A stretch of 33,095 nucleotides of DNA from JAFASC01 sp036265935 (GCA_036265935.1 DATAOB010000113.1:1-33095); one strand, 5' to 3'. Positions 6,492 through 14,911 are shown, counted from the stretch's first letter. Translations and numbers: made by a program. The notes: generated by a model from the letters alone, not told the origin.

Positions 6492-7520
6492 TTACTCGCC
6501 GCCACGCCGGCCAATCCCTTCCAGCAGCGCCTTGTGAAAAGCGTCCGGGTCCTGGATTTGCGGAGCATGGCCCAAATTCGGGAATTCAACCAGTCGCGCG
6601 TCCTTGATCGCCGCCGCCGTCGTTTTCCCGAGTTCCGGGTAATGGCCGAGTTTCTCCCGTACTTCGGCAGGCGCAACATCCTTTCCGATCGCGGTCGTAT
6701 CTTTATCCCCGATGAGCAGCAAAACCGGCACTTTCAGCAAGCCGAACTCGTACACGACCGGCTGCGTGTAGATCATGTCGTCGATGAGCGCCGTGTTGCG
6801 CGCGACGATCTCCCGGCCGGGCCCGCTGAACAGGCCGGCATACATGTTCACCCATTTGTCGAATTCGGGCCGCCACTGGCCGGCATAATAGGTGGATTGT
6901 TCGTAGGCGCGCATCCGCTCCGGCGTGACGCCGAGCTCGCGTTGATATTGCTGGTCGACACTAAGGGCAGGCACGCCGAGCGCCTTCCAGTCTTCGAGGC
7001 CAATCGGATTGACCAAGGCGAGCCGCTCGACCTCTCCGGGATACATGAGGGCATATCGCGTGCCGAGCATGCCGCCGGTCGAATGGCCGAGGATGATCGC
7101 CTTCTCGATACCGAGCGAGGTCAGAAGCGCGTGCGTGTTCGTCGCCAGCTGCTGGAACGAGTATTGATATCGCTCCGGCTTTGTCGATCTGCAGAAACCG
7201 ATCTGATCGGCCGCAATCACGCGATAACCATTCTGCGCCAGCGCATCGATTGTCGCTTCCCATGTTGCAGCGCAGAAATTCTTGCCATGCAGCAAGACAA
7301 CGGTGTGTCCGTTCGCGTTTTCCGGCCGCGCATCCATGTAGGCCATGCTCATCGGGCTGCCTTGAGAGGAGAACGTGGATTCCTGCACGGGGCGCGGATA
7401 GTCGAAGCCTTCGAGGCGAGGTCCGTAAGCAGGCTCGCCGGCTGCATATGAGGTTGCGGAGAGGAGCGCCGAGAGGCCGAAGAAGAAACAAGCGACTTCC
7501 TTGCGGGTTGCGTTCGGCAT
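6492..7520 (-). CDS. Exported alpha/beta hydrolase
   Basis: A 342-residue alpha/beta-hydrolase-fold enzyme with a signal peptide (hydrophobic CFFFGLSALLSATSYAAG at about 11-28). The oxyanion-hole segment VVLLHGKNFCA is at 74-84. The nucleophile elbow GHSTGG places Ser147. GDKD (271-274) supplies the acid, and NLGHAPQ (His318) the catalytic histidine. A cap region lies between about 175 and 255. Family members include esterases, haloalkane dehalogenases and C-C hydrolases; Ser as nucleophile argues against a dehalogenase. A precise substrate cannot be read. It is the first gene of a minus-strand set with the secreted protein and the ModA-like protein. Its start faces the sulfite dehydrogenase genes across a 191-base divergent spacer (7521-7711), in which I could not pick a confident promoter. 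Confidence 0.88.
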   Translation of the reverse strand: MPNATRKEVACFFFGLSALLSATSYAAGEPAYGPRLEGFDYPRPVQESTFSSQGSPMSMAYMDARPENANGHTVVLLHGKNFCAATWEATIDALAQNGYRVIAADQIGFCRSTKPERYQYSFQQLATNTHALLTSLGIEKAIILGHSTGGMLGTRYALMYPGEVERLALVNPIGLEDWKALGVPALSVDQQYQRELGVTPERMRAYEQSTYYAGQWRPEFDKWVNMYAGLFSGPGREIVARNTALIDDMIYTQPVVYEFGLLKVPVLLLIGDKDTTAIGKDVAPAEVREKLGHYPELGKTTAAAIKDARLVEFPNLGHAPQIQDPDAFHKALLEGIGRRGGE

Positions 7521-7711
7521 TGAACCTCTCCCTCTGCTGCGGCCCTCGGCACCGACCGAACGCGAGAATTACCCACCGGGCGGGCCAGTCAAGGACCAAG
7601 CCCAGGGATCGCCGCCCGAACCGGTCTAAAGCCTTATCGACGGCCGGAATAATCCCGGTCTAGACTTCATCGACTTGTCATGAGTTCAAGAAAATAATCG
7701 GGAGAACGCGC

Positions 7712-8920
7712 GTGCCGACACGACGGGACGTACTCAAGCACACGATGGGCGCGGTGGCGCTCGGAACATCGGGTTTCTCGGTCGCCGCGTACGCGGCAGA
7801 CCAGATCCAGCTGCCGTTCGGAAATGGCGAACGCGCGCTGGTCAAGTATCCGCAGAAACGGCCGCTCATTCAGATGACGACGCGCCCGCCGCAGCTCGAG
7901 ACGCCGTTCTCGGTCTTCAACGAGGGCGTCATCACACCGAACGATGCGTTCTTCGTCCGTTATCACCTAGCGGACATTCCGCTGCGCATCGATCCCGACA
8001 CTTTCCAAATCGCCGTGAAAGGCAAGGTGACATCGCCGCTGAACCTCTCGCTAAAGGACCTGAAAACCTCTTTCGAGCCGGTCGAAATCGTTGCGGTAAA
8101 CCAGTGCTCCGGCAACAGCCGCGGTTTTTTCGAGCCGCGCGTCGCCGGCGGGCAGCTTGCCAACGGCGCGATGGGCAACGCCAAATGGCGCGGCGTGTCG
8201 CTCAAGGCCGTGCTCGACAAAGCCGGAATCATGCCTGGCGCGAAGCAAGTGACGTTCAACGGCCTCGACGGGCCGGTCGTGCCGGAAACGCCTGATTTCG
8301 TGAAGGCACTCGACATCGATCACGCCCGCGACGGCGAGGTGATGCTCGCCTATGTGATGAACGGCGCCGATCTGCCGCATCTCAACGGATACCCCGTGCG
8401 ACTCGTCGTGCCCGGCTATTACGGCACCTATTGGGTGAAGCATCTCAACGAGATCACGGTCATCGACGAGGTCTACGATGGTTTCTGGATGAAATCGGCG
8501 TACCGCATTCCAAACAATGCATGTGCGTGCACGCCGCCTGGACAGCCGCCGACTGCGACGGTGCCGATCAACCGATTCGACGTGCGCTCGTTCATCACCA
8601 ATTTACTGGACGGCGCGACGGTGAAGGCCGGCGCCGACACGCCGGTCAAAGGCATCGCCTTCGACGGCGGCTACGGGATCACCGACGTTCTCCTCTCGAG
8701 CGACGGCGGCAAGACGTGGACCGAAGCGCAGCTCGGTGAGGATCTCGGCAAATATTCGTTCCGCGAATGGCAGAGCGTCGTGCGCCTTGCGCCCGGAACC
8801 CATGATCTGCGCGTCCGCGCAATCAATCGCATCGGCCAATCGCAACAGACGGAGCCTTTGTGGAATCCGGCAGGTTACATGCGCAATATCGTCGAAACAA
8901 CACGCGTTCGCGCGGCGTGA
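7712..8920 (+). CDS. sorA: Sulfite dehydrogenase (sulfite:cytochrome c oxidoreductase), molybdenum subunit
   Basis: Oxidises sulfite to sulfate in the periplasm with a molybdopterin cofactor and passes electrons to a c-type cytochrome. The N-terminus has a Tat signal (TRRDVLKHTMGAVAL, then AAYAAD). The conserved NQCSGNSRGFFEPRVAGG block places the molybdenum-ligating cysteine at residue 132. YYGTYWVKHL and WMKSAYRIP are further sulfite-oxidase motifs. The C-terminal third (from about 275) forms the Ig-like dimerisation domain with FDGGYGITDVLLSSDGG. Length (402) and layout match SorA of Starkeya, not the longer plant or animal enzymes with a heme b5 domain. Start GTG at 7712 has GGGAG seven bases upstream. 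The cytochrome gene follows seven bases after the stop, as expected for SorAB. Confidence 0.93.
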   Translation: MPTRRDVLKHTMGAVALGTSGFSVAAYAADQIQLPFGNGERALVKYPQKRPLIQMTTRPPQLETPFSVFNEGVITPNDAFFVRYHLADIPLRIDPDTFQIAVKGKVTSPLNLSLKDLKTSFEPVEIVAVNQCSGNSRGFFEPRVAGGQLANGAMGNAKWRGVSLKAVLDKAGIMPGAKQVTFNGLDGPVVPETPDFVKALDIDHARDGEVMLAYVMNGADLPHLNGYPVRLVVPGYYGTYWVKHLNEITVIDEVYDGFWMKSAYRIPNNACACTPPGQPPTATVPINRFDVRSFITNLLDGATVKAGADTPVKGIAFDGGYGITDVLLSSDGGKTWTEAQLGEDLGKYSFREWQSVVRLAPGTHDLRVRAINRIGQSQQTEPLWNPAGYMRNIVETTRVRAA

Positions 8921-8927
8921 GGGAACA

Positions 8928-9236
8928 ATGATAAAGACGAAATCCGCTGCGACTCTCGGCGTTGCGCTGTTCGGCCTCGTTAGCCTCGCAATCGCCGAAC
9001 CCGTGACTTACGATTTGCCGGAGGAGACCGCCGTTCTCAAACCGGGGCCGGGCTTGGAGACGGCGCAAAATAATTGCGTCGCCTGCCACTCGGCTGATTA
9101 TATCGCGATGCAGCCGCCGAAACGCGGGAAGGCATTCTGGGATGCCGAGGTCACCAAGATGATCAAGACATATGGCGCGCCAATCTCGGAGGCGGATGCA
9201 AAGGTCATCGCCGATTATCTGGCGCAGACCTATTGA
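8928..9236 (+). CDS. sorB: Sulfite dehydrogenase cytochrome c subunit
   Basis: A 102-residue exported monoheme cytochrome c: signal peptide to about residue 23 (LGVALFGLVSLAIAE) and heme motif CVACH at 50-54. Downstream comes YIAMQPPKRGKAFWDAEVTKMIKTYGAPI, whose Met residues include the likely axial ligand, and the closing helix AKVIADYLAQTY. Size and the text around the heme match SorB, the electron acceptor that forms a tight heterodimer with SorA. The ATG at 8928 follows GAGGGAACA directly after the sorA stop, indicating co-translation. Other small class I cytochromes look similar; the assignment rests mainly on position after sorA. Confidence 0.9.
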   Translation: MIKTKSAATLGVALFGLVSLAIAEPVTYDLPEETAVLKPGPGLETAQNNCVACHSADYIAMQPPKRGKAFWDAEVTKMIKTYGAPISEADAKVIADYLAQTY

Positions 9237-9371
9237 GATGAAGGATAAGCTGACGGGTGCCCGAATTAACCCCCATTCGTCGGTTTTCTGCAGGAATATC
9301 ATTGGCGTCGCGGCGTCTTCGTTTCTGAGCTACAGTGCCGGGCACCATGCCAATCAGAGGGAGGTAGAGAC

Positions 9372-9803
9372 ATGACGAGCCTATTTCGCGCGTTCCTCGC
9401 CGGTGCGGCGCTGGCCGCAGCGATCAGTGCCGGCCCGGTCCTCGCGGAAACGATGTCGTTCAAGGCCGACCTGAAGCCCGCACCGGGCGTGCAGCCGACG
9501 ACGGGTCAGGGGAACCTTACCGCGACCTACGACACCGAAAGCCGCAAGCTTTCCTGGAAGGGCAACGTCTCCGGCCTCAGCGGCAATCCAACCGCGGCGC
9601 ATTTCCATGGTCCGGCGGACCCCGGTCAGAATGCGGGCGTGCTCGTACCTGCGGCCGGCGTCAAGATGGGAGAGTTCGAGGGCTCGGCGACATTGAACAA
9701 CGACCAAGCCAAGGTCGTCACCGGAGAGAAGACATATTTCATGATCCACACGGCCGCGAATCCGGGCGGCGAGGTGCGCGGACAAGTCACGAAGGGGAAA
9801 TAA
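9372..9803 (+). CDS. Secreted CHRD-domain protein
   Basis: 143 residues with a signal peptide (FRAFLAGAALAAAISAGPVLAE) and then one CHRD domain: KADLKPAPGVQPTTGQGNLTA, LSWKGNVSGLSGNPTAAHFHGPADPG, and YFMIHTAANPGGEVRGQV. The AAHFHG and NPGGEVRGQV blocks are the family signature first described in chordin. Bacterial single-domain members are periplasmic or extracellular and have no established biochemical role; the His pair hints at metal binding but that is unproven. GAGGTAGAGAC precedes the ATG. It lies 135 bases after sorB and 30 bases before a cytochrome c gene on the same strand, so it may be expressed with the redox genes. Confidence 0.88.
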   Translation: MTSLFRAFLAGAALAAAISAGPVLAETMSFKADLKPAPGVQPTTGQGNLTATYDTESRKLSWKGNVSGLSGNPTAAHFHGPADPGQNAGVLVPAAGVKMGEFEGSATLNNDQAKVVTGEKTYFMIHTAANPGGEVRGQVTKGK

Positions 9804-9833
9804 GCCGCGGAATTGCTGTAAGGGAGCCCACGT

Positions 9834-10328
9834 GTGCGGCGGTTGCCTTCCATCGCACTCGCAATCGCTTGCATTTCCCTCGCTCCGTCAGTTTTGGAAG
9901 TACGGGCGGAGGAGATCGTCTTTCACAGCGTGACGGATGGGTCGCCGCTCGATCTGACGCCGAAGCCCGGGGAAAAGGAAACGGCGGCCGTTCGGAAATT
10001 CAGGCGGACCGGCCGCAATCCATACAACCAGCAAGAGCGGGCGCTCCGCGAGGGGCGCCGGCTCTACGCCGCGCGTTGCCAGGGCTGTCACTTGAGCAAT
10101 GGCAAGGGTCGCATGGGCACAAGCCTAGTCGCCGACCAGCCGGAATATTCGCAGAGCCTGACCGATGCCGGGATGTTTGAGATCATCTATGGCGGCGCGA
10201 CCGGCTCCATGCAGCCCTTTTCTCTGCAAGGGCTGCGTCAGGACAATATGCTGAAGGTCATGGCCTATGTGAGGAGCTTGCGGCGCTCTGCCTCTCCCGC
10301 GGATCGGCAGGCGCCGAAGCAAAAATAA
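9834..10328 (+). CDS. Cytochrome c resembling the cytochrome cL (MxaG/XoxG) family
   Basis: 164 residues, exported (signal to about residue 25), with one heme motif CQGCH at 82-86. The region before the heme, GSPLDLTPKPGEKETAAVRKF followed by TGRNPYN, and the region after it, DAGMFEIIYGGATGSMQPF then MLKVMAYVRSLRR, follow the layout of cytochrome cL. That protein is the electron acceptor of PQQ methanol dehydrogenases (MxaF, XoxF). No dehydrogenase gene is in this window. Here it follows SorAB and a CHRD gene, so it could instead carry electrons from SorB or serve a dehydrogenase encoded elsewhere. Start GTG at 9834 has AAGGGAG upstream at a normal distance; a second GTG is not in frame. The basic C-terminal tail (DRQAPKQK) is unusual. 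Confidence 0.8.
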   Translation: MRRLPSIALAIACISLAPSVLEVRAEEIVFHSVTDGSPLDLTPKPGEKETAAVRKFRRTGRNPYNQQERALREGRRLYAARCQGCHLSNGKGRMGTSLVADQPEYSQSLTDAGMFEIIYGGATGSMQPFSLQGLRQDNMLKVMAYVRSLRRSASPADRQAPKQK

Positions 10329-10336
10329 AGTGCGCG

Positions 10337-11722
10337 TCAGAGCCGCAGCGGCAGCGTCGTCCAGCGTGCGCCGTTGGCGCCTTTCGCATAAATAAGCGCC
10401 CTGCGATCGCCGGCCGCGGTCAGCTTCTTCAGCCGCTCCTCCAATTCCGCGACGTTGCGGATGTCCTCCCGCTGCACTTTGAGGATCAGGTCGCCCGGTT
10501 TCAATTTGGCGCCGCTGGCGGCGGTGTCGTCGACGACCTGCGTGACAATTGGACCTTCGCTTCCGGGATCGAGATGGAATTGTGCCCTGAGGTCATTGTT
10601 CAGATCGGCGACCTCGAATCCTAAATCGCCGAGTTTCGAGTAGAGCGGCGGCCGCATCATCTCGCTATTGTAGGATTCCCAGATTTCTTGCGGCCATTCC
10701 TTCACCGTCACGGGAATAACCTTATCCTCGCCGCCCACGGTCCAAATGCTGAGAAGGATCGTCTTGCCGATCGCCATTGAAACCGCGCGATTGAGCACGC
10801 GATAATCGATCAAGTGCTCGTCGGCGAATGCCTGTATGATGTCGCCCACTTTAAGGCCCGCCTCGTCGGCGGGGCTGCCGGGCGTCACTTCCGCGACGAT
10901 CGCGCCCGATTGCATGGGGATTTTGAGCGCCTCCGACATGTCGGCATTGACCGTCTGGATTTTCAGGCCGAGCCAGCCGAGATGCGGGCGGCCGTACTGG
11001 CGGATTTGATCCAGCATGAATGCGACATCGTTCGACGGAATCGCAAAACCCAATCCGATCGATCCACTGGTCGCAGACTCGGAGAAAATCTGGTTGTTGA
11101 TGCCGATGACCTCGCCCTTCACGTTGAACAGCGGTCCGCCGGAATTGCCGTGATTGATGGCCGCGTCGACTTGAATGAATTGGTTGTAGGGCGTGCCATA
11201 GAGGTCGCGGTGCAAGGCGCTGATGATTCCGGATGTGACGGTGCCTTTGAGGCCGAGCGGATTGCCGATCGCCAGCACGCGATCGCCGACACGTATTTTG
11301 TCGCTGTCGCCAATCTTGATCGCCGGCAGCGGATAGCCGACATCGACCTTCAGAATGGCAAGGTCGAATCCAAGACCTTTACCTAACAAACGCGCGTTGG
11401 CACTGGTGCCGTCCTGGAAATGGACGGTGATCTCGTAGGCATTGTCGATGACGTGACGATTGGTGACGATGAGGCCATTCGTATCGACGATCGATCCCGA
11501 GCCGACAATGTCGACGATATGCGGCGCGTAGGAGACGTTCTTCGCGTCCTTTTCCATCATCGGCATTTCGCCCATGCCCTTGACCGAGATGTTGACGACG
11601 CTCGGCATGACCTTGTCGATGATGTCGGCGAAGGAATCCGGCTCGCCCGCGCGTGCGGCTGCGGTGCTGAGCGAAACAGCGGCAACAAGAGTAGCGGGAA
11701 GGAGACTACGCCAGTATGCCAT
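10337..11722 (-). CDS. HtrA/DegP-type periplasmic serine protease
   Basis: 461 residues: signal peptide (LLPATLVAAVSLSTAAARA), trypsin-like domain, then two PDZ domains (about 245-335 and 365-455). The catalytic triad is intact: His90 in TNRHVID, Asp120 in FDLAIL and Ser194 in GNSGGPLF. These proteases degrade or refold damaged envelope proteins, usually as trimers or larger cages. The PDZ domains (LGWLGLKI... and DLGFEVADL...) recognise C-termini. The loop near residues 50-67 (GMGEMPMMEKDAKNVSYAP) is Met-rich and shorter than the LA loop of E. coli DegP. Start ATG at 11722 has GGAGAGG three bases before it. The 3' end meets the cytochrome gene head-on with only 8 bases between. A small secreted protein gene lies 92 bases upstream on the same strand. 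Confidence 0.93.
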   Translation of the reverse strand: MAYWRSLLPATLVAAVSLSTAAARAGEPDSFADIIDKVMPSVVNISVKGMGEMPMMEKDAKNVSYAPHIVDIVGSGSIVDTNGLIVTNRHVIDNAYEITVHFQDGTSANARLLGKGLGFDLAILKVDVGYPLPAIKIGDSDKIRVGDRVLAIGNPLGLKGTVTSGIISALHRDLYGTPYNQFIQVDAAINHGNSGGPLFNVKGEVIGINNQIFSESATSGSIGLGFAIPSNDVAFMLDQIRQYGRPHLGWLGLKIQTVNADMSEALKIPMQSGAIVAEVTPGSPADEAGLKVGDIIQAFADEHLIDYRVLNRAVSMAIGKTILLSIWTVGGEDKVIPVTVKEWPQEIWESYNSEMMRPPLYSKLGDLGFEVADLNNDLRAQFHLDPGSEGPIVTQVVDDTAASGAKLKPGDLILKVQREDIRNVAELEERLKKLTAAGDRRALIYAKGANGARWTTLPLRL

Positions 11723-11814
11723 GGTCCTCTCCGGAAGCTGGGTGGGCGGGTTCGGCCACCCGCCCTCAGCTTAATGCCGGAAGCGGGAAGACCAAACCCG
11801 CGACGAAAGTCGGC

Positions 11815-12051
11815 TTACTTCTTATCCATCTTGTCCATCTTATCCATGGTACCGGTCGGCTGACCAGCGACCGGATTTCCCGTACCTTCCGGCTTGCCGG
11901 CAACCGGGGTACCCGAGCGCCCAGTCTGACCGGCAACGAAATTGCCCGTGCCTTGCGGGCCGGTATTCGGCGTGTTGCCGGCCGTCTGCGCGACAACGGG
12001 GAAGGCGGTCAGGAGACCGGCGGCGAGTACGGCAAGTTTGAGATTATGCAT
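11815..12051 (-). CDS. Small secreted repeat protein ending in MDKMDKMDKK
   Basis: 78 residues, no family recognised. A signal peptide (LKLAVLAAGLLTAFPVVA) is followed by a Gly/Thr/Pro low-complexity region with an imperfect repeat of the type G-T/S-G-N/T-P/F-V-A-G-Q/K (GTGNFVAGQ, SGTPVAGK, GTGNPVAGQ). A C-terminal triplet repeat MDK-MDK-MDK-K closes it. The mature protein has no Cys, Trp or Tyr. The start at 12051 is chosen because GGAGAAAG precedes it and the signal peptide begins there; a longer frame from 12147 has no such site. It sits upstream of the HtrA gene on the same strand. Met/Asp repeats could bind metal, a speculation only. Confidence 0.7.
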   Translation of the reverse strand: MHNLKLAVLAAGLLTAFPVVAQTAGNTPNTGPQGTGNFVAGQTGRSGTPVAGKPEGTGNPVAGQPTGTMDKMDKMDKK

Positions 12052-12273
12052 GAGCTTTCTCCGTCTGTCGCCGCACGGGCACGTGACCGGCAGCGAGTGC
12101 GCGAAGTTCACTGCTCGACGGCCGCTTCGCAAATCATAGACGTTCACGCGCGCTCACGAAGACTTTAGAGCTTCGTGAGCCGCGCGATTGGATCGGGATT
12201 TTGCCTCGTCGCGCCGCGCTTGACGGGTCACGGGCACCCTCGTACGAGACGAGGAAAATATGGCGGAGGAAGC

Positions 12274-13080
12274 ATGGGTTCGGGGCAGAGGAGAGCGGCT
12301 TTGCGCGCGCTGCACTCCGATTATGTCCGGCCCGTCCTCCTCCTCCTCCTCATCATCGTTCTCTGGGATGTGTCGATCCGCGTCTTCCGCATCCCACCCT
12401 ACCAGATTCCCGCCCCCGCCGACGTTCTCATCACCCTGTTCCACGACGGCCCGGAGCTCTTGGCGCAAGCTTGGCCGACGCTGACCGCGACGCTCTACGG
12501 CTTCGCTTTGTCCGCCATCGTCGGCGTTCCGATCGCCATGCTGATCGCCGGCTCGCGCACGGTCGAGAGCTACGTCTATCCGCTGCTCGTGTTTTCGCAG
12601 TCGGTGCCGAAAGTGGCAATCGCGCCGCTGTTCGTCGTCTGGTTCGGCTTCGGCCTGTTTCCGAAAGTGCTCTCGGCCTTTCTGCTCGGCTTCTTCCCGG
12701 TCGTCGTCTCGGCGGTGCAGGGCTTCAAGTCGGTCGATCCCGAAATGCTCGATCTTGCCCGCGCCATGGAAGCGACGCGCCTGCAATCCTTCCGCATGAT
12801 CAGCCTGCCGCATGCGCTACCGGCGATCTTTTCCGGGCTCAAAGTGTCGATCACGCTGGCAATCGTCGGCGCCGTCGTCGGCGAGTTCGTCGGCTCGAAT
12901 TCCGGGATCGGCTACGTGCTGCAGCGCTCGATCGGCAATTTCGAGCTGCCGACCATGTTCGCCGCGCTGGTGATCCTGGCGCTCATGGGCGTCATCCTGT
13001 TCTGGCTGATCGAGCTTGCCGAGCGCTTTGCCGTGCCTTGGCACGCCAGCCAGCGCGACCAATTCATCGCTCTTGCCTGA
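12274..13080 (+). CDS. NitT/TauT-family ABC transporter permease
   Basis: 268 residues with about six membrane helices (first at VRPVLLLLLIIVLWDVSIRVF). The EAA loop that docks the ATPase is at ARAMEATRLQSFRMISLPHALPAIFSGLKVS in the third quarter. The domain is the single-permease type of sulfonate, taurine, nitrate and pyrimidine-precursor importers (SsuC/TauC-like), which works as a homodimer in the inner membrane. ATG at 12274 is preferred because GGCGGAGGAAGC precedes it and the upstream in-frame sequence is not membrane-like. It is first in a three-gene importer (permease, binding protein, ATPase). Gaps of 26 and 2 bases indicate one transcript. Its promoter is probably in the divergent spacer 12052-12273. 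Confidence 0.9.
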   Translation: MGSGQRRAALRALHSDYVRPVLLLLLIIVLWDVSIRVFRIPPYQIPAPADVLITLFHDGPELLAQAWPTLTATLYGFALSAIVGVPIAMLIAGSRTVESYVYPLLVFSQSVPKVAIAPLFVVWFGFGLFPKVLSAFLLGFFPVVVSAVQGFKSVDPEMLDLARAMEATRLQSFRMISLPHALPAIFSGLKVSITLAIVGAVVGEFVGSNSGIGYVLQRSIGNFELPTMFAALVILALMGVILFWLIELAERFAVPWHASQRDQFIALA

Positions 13081-13106
13081 GCCGAACCTTTTGGGAGTGA
13101 CAAAAG

Positions 13107-14081
13107 ATGATGCGAATCCTCACCGCCGCGCTTCTCGTTCTCGGCGCGAGTTCGGCCTATGCGGCGGACAAGGTCACGCTCATGCTGAACTGGTACGTCT
13201 ATAGCGAGCACGCGCCGTTCTTCTACGGCAAAGCCAAGGGCTTCTATTCCAACGAAGGTATCGATCTCGATATCCAGGAGGGACGCGGCTCGGGGATCAC
13301 CACGCAGGCGGTGGCCGCCGGCACCGTCGATTTCGGCTATGTCGACGTCCCGACCATGATCCGCGCCGCGGTAAAAGGCGCACCTGTCGAGGCGGTCGGC
13401 GTGCTTCTGCAGACGACGCCGATCTCGGTCATGGGATTTGGCGAGAAGAACATCCGCAAGCCCGAGGACATCAAGGGCAAGACGGTTGCGACGACACCCG
13501 GCGACTCGCCCTCGCAGATCTGGCCGCTCTTCCTGAAGAAGACCGGCCTCAAGGAGAGCGAGTTCACGACGGTGTCCGGTGACGCGACGACGAAGCTCAA
13601 CGCCGTGATCAACGGCCGCGCCGATCTGCTCCTCGGCTATCCCATGGATCAGGGCATCAAGCTCAAGGATGCGACCGGCAAGAGCGTCTATCCCATTCGC
13701 TTCGGCGATTACGGCATTACGCTGGTGAGCTCCGGCATCGTCACGCGCGCGAGCACCGCGAAGGACAAAGCCGATCTCGTCCGCCGCTTCATGGCGGCGA
13801 CAACGAAAGCCGTCGAAGCGGCGGAAAAAGACATGCCCGGCGCCGTCGACGCATTGCTGCAGGCAAATCCGAAAGGCGGCCAGCGCGACACGTTGCTGGA
13901 AGGCTTTCAGCTGACGACGAGCTTTTATAAATCGCCGGGGGGCTCGTCCACCCGGCCGTTCCGCGTCAGCGACAAGGTAATGTCGGACAGTCTCGACACA
14001 CTGGTCGAATGGGGCGGACTGGAACCGGCAGCCAAGGAGAAGGTGAAGACGTTCTATACGAACGATTATCTGCCGAAGTAG
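13107..14081 (+). CDS. NitT/TauT-type (NMT1-like) periplasmic substrate-binding protein
   Basis: 324 residues with a signal peptide (MRILTAALLVLGASSAYAAD) and then the NMT1/THI5-like fold: VTLMLNWYVYSEHAPFFYGKAKGFY, GIDLDIQEGRGSGITTQAVAAG, FGYVDVPTMIRAAVKG, KTVATTPGDSPSQIWPLFLKK. The opening LNWYxxxEHAPFxxxxxKGFY is shared with pyrimidine-precursor (ThiY) and aromatic or sulfonate binding proteins. The family name alone does not give the ligand. Two adjacent ATG codons open the gene; GGGAGTGACAAAAG precedes them. It lies between its permease and ATPase. The following catabolic genes suggest a carbon-source ligand, while the nearby sulfite dehydrogenase would also allow a sulfonate. Both are inferences. 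Confidence 0.9.
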   Translation: MMRILTAALLVLGASSAYAADKVTLMLNWYVYSEHAPFFYGKAKGFYSNEGIDLDIQEGRGSGITTQAVAAGTVDFGYVDVPTMIRAAVKGAPVEAVGVLLQTTPISVMGFGEKNIRKPEDIKGKTVATTPGDSPSQIWPLFLKKTGLKESEFTTVSGDATTKLNAVINGRADLLLGYPMDQGIKLKDATGKSVYPIRFGDYGITLVSSGIVTRASTAKDKADLVRRFMAATTKAVEAAEKDMPGAVDALLQANPKGGQRDTLLEGFQLTTSFYKSPGGSSTRPFRVSDKVMSDSLDTLVEWGGLEPAAKEKVKTFYTNDYLPK

Positions 14082-14083
14082 CT

Positions 14084-14911
14084 ATGGCCCAGGCGCAGGT
14101 CTCGTCGACGCACGCGCCTGAGGCTGCCGATGTTGGCTCGCGCCAGCTTGTCATCGAGATAAACGGCGCATCCAAAATTTATAAAACGAAGGAGGGCGAA
14201 GTCCCCTCTCTCGGCGGGCTCGATTTCACCGTCGAGGATGGTGAGTTCGTGGTCATCGTCGGCCCTTCCGGCTGCGGCAAGTCGACCTTGCTGAAGCTCG
14301 TTGCCGGATTGCTGCCGCCGACTGAAGGCGAGATCCGCGTCGCCGGCCGGCGCGTAACGAAGCCGCATCGCGACGTCGGCATCGTTTTTCAGAACGCGAT
14401 GCTTTTGCCATGGCGCAACGTGCTCCGCAACGTGATGCTGCCGGTCGAAGTGAAGGGGCTCGACAAGTCGGAATACTTGCCGCGCGCGCAAGCGCTTTTG
14501 CAGAAAGCCGGCCTCGCCGGCTTCGAGCGCAAGCTGCCGTGGCAATTGTCGGGCGGCATGCAGCAGCGGGTGTCGATCTGCCGGGCGCTCGTGCACGATC
14601 CAAAGATCGTGCTGATGGACGAGCCGTTCGGCGCGCTCGACGCATTGACGCGCGAGAAGATGAACATGGAGCTCGCGCGTCTGCAGCGCGAGACGCACAA
14701 GACCGTGCTGATGATCACGCATTCGATCCCCGAGGCGGTGTTTCTCGGCGACCGTGTCTTGGTGATGAGCGAGCGGCCGGGCACGATCGCCGCGTCCTAC
14801 GACATCGCGCTGCCGCATCCGCGCGCCGTCGAAGTCATGGCCGATCCGCGCTTTTCAGACTACGTCGCACGCATCCGGCGGCATTTTTTTGCACAAGGGG
14901 GCTTGGATTAA
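14084..14911 (+). CDS. NitT/TauT-family ABC transporter ATPase
   Basis: 275 residues with all ATPase motifs: Walker A GPSGCGKST, Q-loop FQNAMLLPW, signature LSGGMQQR, Walker B IVLMDEPFGALDA and H-loop ITHSIPEA. The FQ-N-LLPWRNVLxNV block is typical of SsuB/TauB-type subunits. About 25 N-terminal residues (MAQAQVSSTHAPEAADVGSR) precede the domain and are not conserved in what I recall of the family. ATG at 14084 starts two bases after the stop of the binding-protein gene, implying translational coupling. The end of this gene is followed by a REP-like element before the next coding region. Confidence 0.92.
   Translation: MAQAQVSSTHAPEAADVGSRQLVIEINGASKIYKTKEGEVPSLGGLDFTVEDGEFVVIVGPSGCGKSTLLKLVAGLLPPTEGEIRVAGRRVTKPHRDVGIVFQNAMLLPWRNVLRNVMLPVEVKGLDKSEYLPRAQALLQKAGLAGFERKLPWQLSGGMQQRVSICRALVHDPKIVLMDEPFGALDALTREKMNMELARLQRETHKTVLMITHSIPEAVFLGDRVLVMSERPGTIAASYDIALPHPRAVEVMADPRFSDYVARIRRHFFAQGGLD

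Noticed and set aside
5511..7451. A 646-codon open frame on the plus strand
   Set aside because: It is antisense to three well supported genes (two with signal peptides, one with a full catalytic triad). The translation is dominated by Arg and has no domain; long antisense frames are common at this GC content.
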